From: an uncultured Prevotellaceae bacterium
GTDB taxonomy: Bacteria; Bacteroidota; Bacteroidia; Bacteroidales; Bacteroidaceae
Direction of reading: 5' to 3'
Assembly (NCBI GenBank): GCA_947174945.1
Contig: CAMWKZ010000010.1
Coordinates: 1 to 64,000 of the forward strand
DNA length: 64,000 bases
The position numbers and the translations under genes were made by a program. Positions 25,990 to 35,006 of the stretch are shown piece after piece (positions within the stretch are counted from its first letter, which is position 1; each line of letters opens with the position of its first letter). The notes beneath the pieces are model-generated. The model was not told the origin of the DNA, searched no databases, and saw nothing but the letters and a program-made list of their open reading frames with translations.

Positions 25990-27113
25990 CTTCTGCGTCC
26001 TAAGTTGTCAATCACTGAGCGTTTCCACTGTGTGAAGTCGCCCTGTTCAATGTGCATACGGGCATCAGTTACCAACCGCAGGTAGAAAGCCAGATTGTGA
26101 ATACTGGCTATCTGCATGGCCAGCAATTCCTGTGCTTTGAACAAGTGATGCAGGTAGGCTTTCGAGTGTAGTCGGTCAATGTCGCATCCATCGGGGTCGA
26201 TGGGTGAGAAGTCGTCCTCCCACTTCTTGTTGCGCATATTCATCGTGCCTTCATAAGTGAAGAGCATGGCATTGCGGCCATTGCGCGTTGGCATCACACA
26301 ATCAAACATATCAACCCCGCGCTCGATAGCTTCTAAGATGTTCTGCGGTGTACCTACGCCCATCAGGTAGCGTGGACGGTCTTTCGGCAGAATTTCATTC
26401 ACCACCTCTATCATCTCGTACATCACCTCTGTCGGTTCGCCAACGGCCAGCCCGCCAATGGCATTGCCGTCAGCGCCCTTGTCGGCTATGTACTTTGCAG
26501 CCTCCCGTCGCAGCTCCTTATAGGTACAGCCCTGCACGATAGGAAACAGCGATTGCTTGTAACCATAGAGCGGCTCTGTTTCATTAAATCGCTTGATGCA
26601 TCGGTCAAGCCAGCGCTGTGTCAGCCCTAACGAATCCTTGGCATACTGGTAGTCGCTCTGTCCCGGGGGGCACTCGTCAAACGCCATCATGATGTCAGCA
26701 CCGATGATGCGCTCTGTGTCCATTACGTTCTCCGGGGTAAAGATATGCTTTGAGCCGTCAATATGGGAACGGAACTCGCAGCCTTCTTCGCGCAGCTTAC
26801 GAATGCCAGTCAACGAAAAGACTTGAAATCCACCCGAGTCGGTCAATATAGGGCGGTCCCATGTGTTGAACTGGTGCAGACCACCTGCCTTACGCAGAGT
26901 GTCAAGCCCCGGGCGCAAATACAGGTGGTAAGTATTACCCAATATGATTTGAGCCTTTACCTGTTCGCGCAGCTCTGAGAAGTGAACGCCTTTCACCGAG
27001 CCGCACGTACCAACGGGCATGAAGATAGGTGTCCGTATCTGGCCGTGGTCAGTGGTGATAAGACCCGTGCGGGCATCACTGGCATTGTCGGTATGTTGTA
27101 CTTCAAACGTCAT
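25986..27113 (-). CDS. tgt: Queuine/preQ1 tRNA-guanine transglycosylase
   Basis: Exchanges the wobble guanine of GUN-anticodon tRNAs for preQ1, the last tRNA-independent precursor of queuosine. The 375-residue protein shows GTCGSVKGV at the N-terminus, the catalytic LTDSGGFQVFSL, PIVQGCTYKELR, IGGLAVGE and RYLMGVGTPQNIL. The canonical CxCxxC zinc ligands before SxAY are mostly gone: the region reads PIDPDGCDIDRLHSKAY, keeping one Cys, while the HNLAFY His remains. The gene overlaps lon and lptG by four bases on each side. Its substrate supply genes yhhQ and queF sit near 47 kb behind a preQ1 riboswitch. Confidence 0.95.
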   Translation of the reverse strand: MTFEVQHTDNASDARTGLITTDHGQIRTPIFMPVGTCGSVKGVHFSELREQVKAQIILGNTYHLYLRPGLDTLRKAGGLHQFNTWDRPILTDSGGFQVFSLTGIRKLREEGCEFRSHIDGSKHIFTPENVMDTERIIGADIMMAFDECPPGQSDYQYAKDSLGLTQRWLDRCIKRFNETEPLYGYKQSLFPIVQGCTYKELRREAAKYIADKGADGNAIGGLAVGEPTEVMYEMIEVVNEILPKDRPRYLMGVGTPQNILEAIERGVDMFDCVMPTRNGRNAMLFTYEGTMNMRNKKWEDDFSPIDPDGCDIDRLHSKAYLHHLFKAQELLAMQIASIHNLAFYLRLVTDARMHIEQGDFTQWKRSVIDNLGRRR

Positions 27114-29560
27114 TTCTTGTCGTCCTTCTCTTCTGGTATCTCGAATTTCAGCGGATGCTCCACTAACTCATCGGTCAGGGCGAAGCGCCATACGTCCTGT
27201 ACGTTCTCAACGTAGTGGAACGTAACGCCTTTGAGGTACATCTCTGGTATCTCGTTGATGTCCTTCTCGTTCTCCTGACACATCACGATGTCGGTAATGC
27301 CGGCACGCTTAGCGGCCAGAATCTTCTCCTTGATACCGCCTACGGGCAGCACCTTGCCACGCAGGGTTATCTCGCCCGTCATGGCTGTGTTCTTGCGCAC
27401 TTTGCACTGGGTCAGCGCCGAGGCGATGCTGGTGGCAATGGTGATACCAGCCGAAGGCCCGTCCTTTGGGGTAGCTCCTTCTGGCACGTGAATGTGGATG
27501 TTCCAATTGTCAAAGATACGGTAGTCAATGCCCAGCACGTCGACGTGAGCCTTGACATACTCTAATGCGATAACTGCCGACTCCTTCATCACGTCGCCCA
27601 GATTACCCGTCAGTGTCAACTTCGCACCCTTGCCCTTCGACAGCGAGGTTTCGATGAACAGAATTTCACCGCCCACGCTGGTCCACGCCAGTCCTGTAAC
27701 CACGCCAGCATAGGCATTACCCTGATAGATGTCGCGGTAGAAAGGTGGCTTGCCCAGCAAGTCTTCAATCTCAGTGGGCGTAATCTTCTCGTAGGGCAGC
27801 TCACCGCCTTCAGCCTTCTTGAACGCCATCTTGCGCAGTGCCTTGTTGATTTGCTTCTCCAACTGACGCACACCACTCTCGCGTGTGTACTGCTCTATTA
27901 TCTTCTCAACGGCTGGTTTGCTGAAAGTCAGTCGCTTGTCGTTCAGTCCCGTGTTCTCTTTCTCCTTCGGAATGAGGTGGCGTTTGGCTATTTCATATTT
28001 CTCTTCGGTAATGTAGCCCGACACCTCGATAATCTCCATACGGTCCAGCAGTGGGCGCGGAATGGTGCCCAGATTGTTAGCCGTGGCGATAAAGAGCACT
28101 TTCGACAGGTCATAGTCCACGTCCAGATAGTTGTCGTGGAAAGCTCCGTTCTGCTCTGGGTCCAGCACTTCGAGCAAGGCTGATGCAGGGTCACCGTTGT
28201 GCGTATTCTGCGTTACCTTATCAATCTCGTCCAGAATGAATACGGGGTTCGATGAACCAGCCTTCTGAATGTTCTTGATAATGCGTCCGGGCATGGCACC
28301 AATGTAGGTGCGACGATGACCGCGAATCTCTGCCTCGTCATGCAGTCCACCCAGCGATACGCGCACATACTTACGCTTTAGTGCATCGGCAATCGACTTG
28401 CCCAGCGATGTCTTACCCACACCCGGAGGGCCATAGAGGCACAGGATGGGCGATTTCAGGTCGCCACGCAGCGATAGCACGGCGATGTACTCCAAAATGC
28501 GCTCTTTCACTTTCTCCATGCCATAGTGGTCGCGGTCCAGTATCTTCTGCGCCCGCTTCAGTTCCAAGTCGTCCTTCGTATATTCGCCCCACGGCAATCC
28601 TACTAACGTCTGCAGATAGGTCAGCTGCACGTTGAAGTCGGGTGAGTTCTGGTTCACTTGGTCCAGTTTCTCCACCTCTTTATAAAAATATTTCTCGATG
28701 TCCTCTGGCCACTTTTTGTTCTTGGCCTTCTCCAGCAGTTCCTTCTTCTCCGGCGAACTTTCGTTGCCCATTTCGGCCTGCAGGTTCTTAATCTGCTGTT
28801 GCAGGAAGTAGTGGCGCTGCTGCTCGTCAATGTCGTCGCGAGTTTTGTTGCGAATATCCAGCTTCAGCGTCTGCAAGTCAATCTCACGGTTCACAATGCG
28901 CATCACGTTAAACAGACGCTCCTTGATGGAGTCAAGCGTCAGCAGCGCCATCTTGTCCTTCAGCGAGAAAGGCAGGTTCGAGCAGATGAAGTTTAGCGCC
29001 ATGATGTTGTTGCTCACGTTCTTAATGGCAAAAGCAGCCTCCTCGGGTATCTCGTCACTCATCTTGATATACTCCGCTGTCTGGTTGCGCAAGTCCTCCA
29101 TCGCCGTCTGGAACTCCATGTCGCGCTGGTTAGGCTCATCCTCAGGAGCCGGCTCGGCGTGTCCCATCAGGTAGGGCTTGTATTTTGTCAGCTCCATCAG
29201 CCGCATACGTCCCAGTCCCTGTACGATAGCCGTGATGTTGCCGTTGGGCAACGTCAGTATCTTCAGCACCTTGGCATACACACCCATATCGTGAAGGTCG
29301 GCGCGGATAGGGTTCTCCATCTCCACGTCGCGCTGTGCCACCACACCAATCACACTGCTGCTCTTCTCAGCCTTGCGAATCAGCGTCATGCTCGACTGCC
29401 GACCTATCAGGATAGGCGACACCACGCCAGGGAACAGCACAAGGTTGCGCACTGCCAGAATAGGCAGTACCTGTGGCATTTCCATACTTGCCAGGTCGCT
29501 GTAATCACCCTCAACGTCGGCAATCATCGAGAACGACCTGTTCTTATTATCCATGTACAT
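27110..29560 (-). CDS. lon: ATP-dependent protease Lon
   Basis: Soluble AAA+ serine protease for misfolded and regulatory proteins, about 816 residues. N-terminal substrate-binding domain with [19 protein letters not shown]; coiled-coil linker ([13 protein letters not shown]); AAA+ module with [15 protein letters not shown] and [10 protein letters not shown]-terminal protease with the catalytic Ser in KDGPSAGIT and the Lys in [16 protein letters not shown] place the start at the ATG at 29560, which has a GGAAGAGAAAA stretch upstream. ATGs at 29578 and 29590 are less likely; the last lies inside the -7 box. It is the first gene of lon-tgt-lptG-helicase. Confidence 0.95.
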   Translation of the reverse strand: MYMDNKNRSFSMIADVEGDYSDLASMEMPQVLPILAVRNLVLFPGVVSPILIGRQSSMTLIRKAEKSSSVIGVVAQRDVEMENPIRADLHDMGVYAKVLKILTLPNGNITAIVQGLGRMRLMELTKYKPYLMGHAEPAPEDEPNQRDMEFQTAMEDLRNQTAEYIKMSDEIPEEAAFAIKNVSNNIMALNFICSNLPFSLKDKMALLTLDSIKERLFNVMRIVNREIDLQTLKLDIRNKTRDDIDEQQRHYFLQQQIKNLQAEMGNESSPEKKELLEKAKNKKWPEDIEKYFYKEVEKLDQVNQNSPDFNVQLTYLQTLVGLPWGEYTKDDLELKRAQKILDRDHYGMEKVKERILEYIAVLSLRGDLKSPILCLYGPPGVGKTSLGKSIADALKRKYVRVSLGGLHDEAEIRGHRRTYIGAMPGRIIKNIQKAGSSNPVFILDEIDKVTQNTHNGDPASALLEVLDPEQNGAFHDNYLDVDYDLSKVLFIATANNLGTIPRPLLDRMEIIEVSGYITEEKYEIAKRHLIPKEKENTGLNDKRLTFSKPAVEKIIEQYTRESGVRQLEKQINKALRKMAFKKAEGGELPYEKITPTEIEDLLGKPPFYRDIYQGNAYAGVVTGLAWTSVGGEILFIETSLSKGKGAKLTLTGNLGDVMKESAVIALEYVKAHVDVLGIDYRIFDNWNIHIHVPEGATPKDGPSAGITIATSIASALTQCKVRKNTAMTGEITLRGKVLPVGGIKEKILAAKRAGITDIVMCQENEKDINEIPEMYLKGVTFHYVENVQDVWRFALTDELVEHPLKFEIPEEKDDKK

Positions 29561-29587
29561 AGTTATTTTCTCTTCCATAATGAGGTG

Positions 29588-29595
29588 CAAAGGTA
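29588..29595 (-). promoter_or_regulatory. -7 box of the lon operon
   Basis: TACCTTTG on the minus strand; predicted start of transcription near 29583. No clear -33 TTTG is seen in the AT-rich upstream sequence. Confidence 0.55.
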
Positions 29596-29679
29596 CGACT
29601 TTTTTTCGATATAATGTATAAGTGATAAGATATTTTAATATCTTTGCAGCCCAGTGAGATAAAAGAGTTTAAGCTAAAA

Positions 29680-29720
29680 AACGAAAGTGCCAGTTGTTGC
29701 CGTTGACTGGCACTCTCGTT
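29680..29720 (-). terminator. Terminator downstream of the repeat-protein gene run
   Basis: Inverted repeat 29680-29694 with 29706-29720 (core AGTGCCAGT/ACTGGCACT, one mismatch), 11-base loop, followed on the minus strand by TTTTTTA. It ends transcription 37 bases after the 29757 stop codon, before the lon promoter region. Confidence 0.8.
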
Positions 29721-29756
29721 GAGGGTAATAACAGCCTTTGTCTTTATCAGCGCAAA

Positions 29757-30539
29757 TTATTCGAAGTAGCTGATAGTCCTTTTCTCAACTTGTATTTCTT
29801 CTTTGAGCTTTGGTTGTTGTGGTATAACGCTGTCGACAGGTTCTTCTATTTCCTTTGTAGATACCATGCAGAGGCGCTCCGTCCAGTTGTTATGGTCGTC
29901 GAAGCTGGTATAGCGATAAGTGACAACGGTTTCTTGTGCGCCTCCATCCTCGAAAGTTACGGAGCGTTCCATCTTGGCAGGGTGGATTTTCCCGCTGTCA
30001 TAATGGCGCTTCTCAGTCCATACGGACGTAAAACCACTATACTTGATGCTGGCTATTCGTCCGTTCTTGTCGTATTGGAACGACTGTTTAAATTGCGACT
30101 CGTTATCTTTCTTGGGCTCAATGTCGTTGTATTCAATTATTCTGCCTGCCTTGTCGCGCTTGACGGTCGTGTAGGTGTGGTTGCCACGATAATAGTTACC
30201 ATCGGCATTATACCCATACTCGTTGCCCCATTCATCGCTTGTCATGTGACCACTGGCATCGAAGACGATTTCGCATTGTCCTATTTGGCTGTCATCCTTC
30301 AGTTCGCCATTGCTCTCGTATGTAGAATAGCGTTGCTGGCTAACGCTCTGAACGTGTCCGTTGAGCCCCATTGCTATGGCATCGGTTATGTCGTATGGTG
30401 GCATATTGTTCTCTACAACAGTGGAATCGGCGGGTGAACTGGTGTCTTCGCTTTCTTCGTCAGATGATGCTGATGGCTTGTTGCCTCCACAAGCCACCAG
30501 CATTATTGTTGCTATTAGAAATAATGTTCCTTTCTTCAT
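29757..30539 (-). CDS. Lipoprotein with YD-like repeats
   Basis: Secreted lipoprotein of 260 residues. Signal peptide and lipobox (IMLVACGG, Cys at about 17), then an acidic Ser-rich linker (SASSDEESEDTSSPAD). The body has short repeated beta-turn motifs such as EYGYNADGNYY, KRDKAGRIIEYND and QYDKNGRIASIKY, resembling the YD/RHS-type repeats seen in many Bacteroidota cell-surface proteins. No enzyme motif is visible. It lies 13 bases downstream of the WG-repeat lipoprotein gene and is the last of four secreted repeat-protein genes. Confidence 0.65.
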   Translation of the reverse strand: MKKGTLFLIATIMLVACGGNKPSASSDEESEDTSSPADSTVVENNMPPYDITDAIAMGLNGHVQSVSQQRYSTYESNGELKDDSQIGQCEIVFDASGHMTSDEWGNEYGYNADGNYYRGNHTYTTVKRDKAGRIIEYNDIEPKKDNESQFKQSFQYDKNGRIASIKYSGFTSVWTEKRHYDSGKIHPAKMERSVTFEDGGAQETVVTYRYTSFDDHNNWTERLCMVSTKEIEEPVDSVIPQQPKLKEEIQVEKRTISYFE

Positions 30540-30552
30540 GTAAAAGTGTTGT

Positions 30553-32172
30553 TTATCGACGGAAAACTATTTCAATACCGACGGTGCTGTAGTTTTGCTC
30601 CAGAGTGGTGCGGCACTCAACGGTAGAACCATCAATCTTGATATTCTTAGTGAAAACGTTATCGGAAACTTTTGAGCGGCCTTCTGTCATCTTCTCCAGT
30701 AATGCTTTGTAAAAGTATTTCAGGTTAATGCTGCTGTCTTCTAAGGTGATAGTTCCTGTGATGCGGTAAGGTGCTTCTGTGCTCCAATTCCAGCCGTCGC
30801 TGACTGTGCGAGTTTGGGTAAACCACCCATCGTTGAACTCTTCTTGGTGGGTCTGCTCTTCAGCAACATAGCTTTCGTAACGCGATGAGAGTTCTATTGA
30901 CATCTTGCCATCAACATCGAGCTTACTCCCGATATAACTTTGATAGTGAAAGTCATCCATTGACAGCGACAGCTCCTTAGCTAATTGTTGTGGGGTAAAG
31001 CCTTGTTCGTACTGACTAATATAGCTGTAGGCGGCATCGGTGAGGCCCGTTACGTCAACATATTCGACACCTATATTTGAATGAAAATCAAATGCAGCGA
31101 AAGAAGTGAGCTCTTTGCCATTTTTGTCAATCAACGAATAGGAACTGCCGTCTTGCATGATAAAATTATCCCCCATCGTACCTCCAAAACCACTGTAGTC
31201 GAAATCAACCAGAGTTTCATCGTCGGCATTGATAATTCCCCATTTTTCGTCTTTACGTGCTGCAAAGTAGCCGTTAGCTAAATTTGCTATAGCTTTATAT
31301 TTAGGTCTGATGATAATGTCCCCCTTGTCATTGACTACACCAATGGCATCACCGTTACTGAAAGACATATATTCTCCCCAGTATGCGGCACTCCTGAATT
31401 CTTCCTTAGACTTCTTAATGTCAAATAGTTTCTTACCTGTATTGTCAAGGACAACGGTATGGGTATCTGTATCGCCAGCATCGCGAACTGCTATCTTGCC
31501 TTCGTGGAATCCGTTATTCAGTAGAAAATACTTGTCCCTGTTGATTTCCCCTTGTTTCTTTCCTTTCATATCAAGAATAAGGACTTTGTTATCGTCACTC
31601 TCTTTGCGAGCAAGTGTCAATCCGTCAGATGGGGTTTCCAGTTCAGCATAGGCTGGGGTGATAACGATGTTGCCTTTGGTGTCAATCAGTCCGTATTTGT
31701 TATCTGTATTGACAATCACGGCATAGCCTTCATCAGTGAAAGCATAACAGCGTTTGATGTCTTTTCCGAGCGTAGCCACTATTTTACCGTCAGTGTTGAT
31801 AATGCGAATTTGCTGGTTGGGATTACCTACCACTGCTACGTCTGAATGGAAATCGGTGGCGGTGGCGAACTCATTGTCCATAATTGGTTTCTTGGGATTG
31901 TTAATGTTGTATAACTGATATTTCTCGTTGAAATAAACCCAATACGTTCCTTCATAAATACGTGATAACTGTGCGTCCGCAGGATATTCTTCCTTTACAA
32001 CTTCCTTACCGTTTTTGTCTATAATGCTCCAACTGTCTCCCTTCGACATTTGCACAGGAAGATAGTCGTAATCAAATGGTGATTTGTTTTTCTTTCCACA
32101 GCCAGTGAGTAAAATAGCTGTTACGGACAGGCCGACGATGGTCAGCAGGGTTTTTCTTAGATTGTTTTTCAT
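30553..32172 (-). CDS. WG-repeat lipoprotein
   Basis: Secreted lipoprotein of 539 residues with lipobox (AILLTGCGKK, Cys at about 25). Residues about 40-390 form a series of WG-type repeats, each a short beta-hairpin with a central W/Y-G/S core and a DxxG turn: SWSIIDKNGKEVV, KYGLIDTKGNIVITPAY, AIGVVNDKGDIIIRPKY, KWGIINADDETLV and SYSLIDKNGKELTS. The C-terminal ~140 residues (about 400-539) form a different domain that is not recognised. WG proteins probably bind ligands or other proteins at the cell surface. The gene sits 63 bases after the Sel1-repeat gene. Confidence 0.75.
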   Translation of the reverse strand: MKNNLRKTLLTIVGLSVTAILLTGCGKKNKSPFDYDYLPVQMSKGDSWSIIDKNGKEVVKEEYPADAQLSRIYEGTYWVYFNEKYQLYNINNPKKPIMDNEFATATDFHSDVAVVGNPNQQIRIINTDGKIVATLGKDIKRCYAFTDEGYAVIVNTDNKYGLIDTKGNIVITPAYAELETPSDGLTLARKESDDNKVLILDMKGKKQGEINRDKYFLLNNGFHEGKIAVRDAGDTDTHTVVLDNTGKKLFDIKKSKEEFRSAAYWGEYMSFSNGDAIGVVNDKGDIIIRPKYKAIANLANGYFAARKDEKWGIINADDETLVDFDYSGFGGTMGDNFIMQDGSSYSLIDKNGKELTSFAAFDFHSNIGVEYVDVTGLTDAAYSYISQYEQGFTPQQLAKELSLSMDDFHYQSYIGSKLDVDGKMSIELSSRYESYVAEEQTHQEEFNDGWFTQTRTVSDGWNWSTEAPYRITGTITLEDSSINLKYFYKALLEKMTEGRSKVSDNVFTKNIKIDGSTVECRTTLEQNYSTVGIEIVFRR

Positions 32173-32235
32173 AAGATGGTAATTTTTTTTTAATTGGTAA
32201 TTAATATAAGTATATATTGTTCGGGCATTGGTGTC

Positions 32236-33114
32236 TTATCTAAAAGTGACACCTCTCCAAGCCCAGCCATTGGTCATGTTTTCAACGAGGTCGAAAGAAT
32301 CGACATCACGTCGGACGGGTTCAAAGTACATTTCATAGCTATAAGCCTTGTTATAAGGGACAACGGTTTGTCGCAACGTGCTTCCAGTGCAGTTAAATCG
32401 CTTCCCACCTGCTTCGATATAGGTGGAACGCGGCATTGCAGAAATGGTCTGCGGCACACGGATGTTATTGACGTAACGCAGGTAAACAACAGTGCGTTCA
32501 GCCTCGAATACTATCTTTTGGATGGTGCAGAAGTTGGGGCCTCGTGACACACTGATATCGTCATACACCTGAGTAGCGTACAATTCTGGGTGACGGCTCT
32601 TGTAGCTGCTCCATTGATAGGGATAAGCAGTCTGCATCTTCTTGAAGAAACGGTTGCTTTTAGACATTTCCCAAGCCTTGTCTTCGTCTTGTGCCACACC
32701 ACAGCCTATCATATAACACTCGGCAAGGCGAATGCCAATAAATTCATTCTTCAGATAGGGGTGACGGTCAATGTAATAGAGCAGCGTCTGGTGATACTTT
32801 TGCCTCTGATTATTATCTTTGTAGTGGTCGGCCAACAGTAGCATGGCATCGGTATTGCCTTGGTCAGCAGAAAGTTTGGCGTATTTGATGCCTTGCTCGT
32901 TATTCTTTGCCACTCCCCGCCCTTCAAAAAACAGGGTAGCGGCGAGATACTGGGCTTCGGCATCGCCAGCATCGGCCAGCGGACGTAGCTGCTTGGCTGC
33001 ATCCATATAGCGTTCCTCTTTGATTAATGACTTGGCATAGCTGACGGACTGAGCCTTTAATTGCATGACGGACAACCACAGTATAGCTGCCAATAAGGTT
33101 AAAATCTTTTTCAT
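32236..33114 (-). CDS. Secreted Sel1-repeat protein
   Basis: Exported protein of 292 residues. The signal peptide ends near LKAQS (about 22). Sel1-like helical repeats follow, with the hallmark YLAATLFFEGRGVAKNNEQGIKYAKLSADQGNTDAM and AECYMIGCGVAQDEDKAWEM segments. The C-terminal ~110 residues (about 180-292) are beta-rich (AERTVVYLRYVNN, YIEAGGKRFN) and not recognised. Its N-terminal 110 residues are clearly paralogous to the upstream gene at 33145, but it lacks the TonB-like C-terminal domain. Sel1 repeats usually mediate protein-protein contacts. Confidence 0.75.
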   Translation of the reverse strand: MKKILTLLAAILWLSVMQLKAQSVSYAKSLIKEERYMDAAKQLRPLADAGDAEAQYLAATLFFEGRGVAKNNEQGIKYAKLSADQGNTDAMLLLADHYKDNNQRQKYHQTLLYYIDRHPYLKNEFIGIRLAECYMIGCGVAQDEDKAWEMSKSNRFFKKMQTAYPYQWSSYKSRHPELYATQVYDDISVSRGPNFCTIQKIVFEAERTVVYLRYVNNIRVPQTISAMPRSTYIEAGGKRFNCTGSTLRQTVVPYNKAYSYEMYFEPVRRDVDSFDLVENMTNGWAWRGVTFR

Positions 33115-33144
33115 AACTTTATTAATTGTTGTTATAGATGGTAT

Positions 33145-34389
33145 TTATTTGAATGGGATAGGTGCAGTGTATCTGACACGTACTGCTTTCCCGTTGCTCA
33201 TACCCGGACTCCATTTGGGCATATCATTTATAGCATCAAGAGCAGCCTTGTCAAGTATGGGATGAACACTTTTAACTACTTTTGCATCAGAAACAGAACC
33301 ATCACGCTCTATGACAAAGGCCACAAGAACGCGCTTTGGTCCTGTAATAATCTCATCCTCCTCATCGGCAGAGGGAATAGGATAAATAACGTGGCTGATG
33401 TAATCAAACAACTTACTTAATCCCCCTGGGAAACTTGGCATCTTCGTCAATTTACTTGTTTCCCCTGGGAAACTTGGTATTATCTCTACCTTTTCCATAT
33501 ATAACTCTGGATGGCGCTCCAGATATGCTTCCCACTGATTAGCATAATGTTCTTGGGCCTTTCGAATGAACTCATAAGACTCGTAACCGTCAAGTTTGGT
33601 AATAATTTCCCAGCCATGTTCTTCGTCTTTGGCAACTCCCCAGCCTTCTATATAGCATACTCCTAATCCATAACCAACTTCTGAATTTATCAGATGTGGA
33701 TACTTGGAAATGCTTTCTTTGCATATTTCGTAGATTTTTATTTCATAGGGTTTTATATGGTTATTAGTTTTGAGATAGTACTCAATCATGATTGATATAC
33801 CACCTGCAAGTTCTTGATTAGCAGCCTTTTTAGCGTACTCTATATATAATTCAGGATGGCAATCCAGATATGCTTTCCATTGTTTAGAATATTCTTTTTG
33901 AGTCTTTCGGATGAACTCATTATCGTCAAGTTTGGTAATAATTTCCCAACCACGTTCTTCGTCTTTGGCAACTCCCCAACCTTCCATGTAGCACATTCCT
34001 AACACATGGCCAATTTCTGAAGTCATTAGATATGGATGCTTGGAAATGTATTTTTTACAGGTTTCGTAGATTTTTGTATGGTTATTAGTTCTATAAAAGT
34101 GCTCCATTATGAGCATCATGGCATCTTTATTTCCTTGGTTAGTAGCCATCGTGGCATACTTGATACCTTGTGTCTCGCTTTTGGAAACACCTTTCCCCTT
34201 GAAAAATAACCACGCAGCCAAATACTGAGCTTCGGCATTGCCACCGTCTGCCAGTGGACGTAGTTGCTTGGCTGCCTCTAAATAGCGTTCCTGGTCGATT
34301 AATGATTTGGCGTAGCTGACGGACTGAGCTTTTACGCTCATTGCCGACATACCGAGCACGATGGTTAATGAGATTAGGAATCTTTTCAT
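33145..34389 (-). CDS. Sel1-repeat protein with TonB-like C-terminal domain
   Basis: Exported protein of about 414 residues. The signal peptide ends near VKAQS. Sel1-like repeats occupy about 25-290, including two ~110-residue tandem copies that each contain CY(M/I)EGWGVAKDEE(R/H)GWEIITKLD and CHPELY/RHPELY. A doubled SFPG(E/G)xSKL motif follows. The last ~75 residues (KRVLVAFVIERDGSVSDAKVVKSVHPILDKAALDAI ... RYTAPIPF) match the TonB C-terminal domain. No transmembrane anchor or ExbBD partners are seen, so a classical energy-transducing role is doubtful. I start it at the ATG at 34389, which begins a good signal peptide. Its only visible upstream promoter is that of the 34.5-34.8 kb RNA. Confidence 0.75.
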   Translation of the reverse strand: MKRFLISLTIVLGMSAMSVKAQSVSYAKSLIDQERYLEAAKQLRPLADGGNAEAQYLAAWLFFKGKGVSKSETQGIKYATMATNQGNKDAMMLIMEHFYRTNNHTKIYETCKKYISKHPYLMTSEIGHVLGMCYMEGWGVAKDEERGWEIITKLDDNEFIRKTQKEYSKQWKAYLDCHPELYIEYAKKAANQELAGGISIMIEYYLKTNNHIKPYEIKIYEICKESISKYPHLINSEVGYGLGVCYIEGWGVAKDEEHGWEIITKLDGYESYEFIRKAQEHYANQWEAYLERHPELYMEKVEIIPSFPGETSKLTKMPSFPGGLSKLFDYISHVIYPIPSADEEDEIITGPKRVLVAFVIERDGSVSDAKVVKSVHPILDKAALDAINDMPKWSPGMSNGKAVRVRYTAPIPFK

Positions 34390-34478
34390 TGCTTTAAGTT
34401 TTGTAGGTTTAGTCCCATCGGCCACCCAGTGTTAAGGACACTATTTTTAATAAGGTTGTAGATTTAGCACACACCAAC

Positions 34479-34515
34479 AAAAAAGCGGGGCAACCTTACC
34501 TGTTACTCGTCCCGC
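34479..34515 (-). terminator. Terminator or attenuator ending the structured RNA
   Basis: Minus-strand hairpin GCGGG...CCCGC (34485-34515) followed by six T residues (34479-34484). It separates the structured RNA from the Sel1-TonB gene 90 bases further on, so it could be an attenuator for that gene. Confidence 0.7.
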
Positions 34516-34632
34516 AGACCTTGGCTCTCGCATTGCCCTTTACCGTAGAACGAGCAACGCAGAAGCCCACGCCGAATGAATATATAATACCCCCAATGTC
34601 CCTTTTGGGCGTGGGCTTGTATATAAACATCC

Positions 34633-34728
34633 CTAATGAGCATCTATCGTTGCTTTGTTCCTTGACGGTAATTGAATTTGCGAGATTCGGTCTGCCAAGC
34701 ACAAAGCGTCAGATAAACGCTTTTCCAT
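34633..34728 (-). CDS. Possible 31-residue leader peptide inside the structured RNA
   Basis: Short frame starting MEKRLSDALCLADRIS and ending at a TAG. A GGTGGAG stretch lies about 12-18 bases upstream of the ATG, and the first codons fall in the AAAGCGT/ACGCTTT hairpin. It may be a real leader peptide or chance inside a structured RNA. No family is recognised. Confidence 0.3.
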   Translation of the reverse strand: MEKRLSDALCLADRISQIQLPSRNKATIDAH

Positions 34729-34798
34729 CAATATGTGTCTCCACCCATCCGCTTTCGCCTCATTAGATAAGGCCTCGGTTTCAGTAGTAAAGACGCTG

Positions 34799-34829
34799 CA
34801 AAGATAAGGATTAAATCTGAAACGGCAAA
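34799..34829 (-). promoter_or_regulatory. Promoter of the 34.5-34.8 kb RNA
   Basis: Minus-strand TTTG (34826-34829), 19-base spacer and TATCTTTG (34799-34806): a perfect consensus promoter. Confidence 0.8.
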
Positions 34830-34961
34830 GACTTTGTGCGTCTTTTTTCTTTTCAGTATTGATGGGGTTTCAATCCTGTATTTGGATGACATTTTTTAGA
34901 AAATAAATGCTGCTAAACAAAAATATTTATAAAAGAAGTTGGTATATTAGGTTGTTTTCAG
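34830..34961. other. AT-rich divergent spacer
   Basis: Between the RNA promoter and the AbiEi-like operon promoter. Strongly AT-rich, with no frame or convincing hairpin. Confidence 0.4.
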
Positions 34962-34969
34962 TAATTTTG
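34962..34969 (+). promoter_or_regulatory. -7 box of the AbiE-like operon
   Basis: TAATTTTG on the plus strand, 37 bases ahead of the ATG at 35007; no clear -33 TTTG. Confidence 0.55.
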
Positions 34970-35006
34970 TACCGTTTTCATCGTAAATGATAATAGTACA
35001 AAATCT

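Larger units (their letters stand above)
34479..34794 (-). ncRNA. Structured RNA or long 5' leader, ~316 nt
   Basis: A near-ideal promoter on one side and a hairpin-plus-T6 on the other define this minus-strand transcript. Nested pairing is strong. An outer helix pairs GCAGACC and CTCGCA (5' side, about 34673-34693) with TGCGAG and GGTCTGC (about 34514-34536). Inside it AGCAACG pairs with CGTTGCT, and inside that CAAGCCCACGCC pairs with GGCGTGGGCTT (stem near 34564-34621). A separate AAAGCGT/ACGCTTT hairpin lies near 34703-34723. It may be a stand-alone small RNA or an attenuated leader of the Sel1-TonB operon, for which no other promoter is seen. I do not recognise the family. Confidence 0.6.

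Noticed and set aside
29639..29646. Plus-strand TATCTTTG between lon and the lipoprotein gene
   Set aside because: It has no -33 box and no gene or structured RNA beyond the terminator hairpin; probably chance in AT-rich DNA.
34496..34702. 68-residue minus-strand frame inside the structured RNA
   Set aside because: It runs through paired helices, lacks a start signal, and the nested pairing plus terminator explain the conservation better as RNA.
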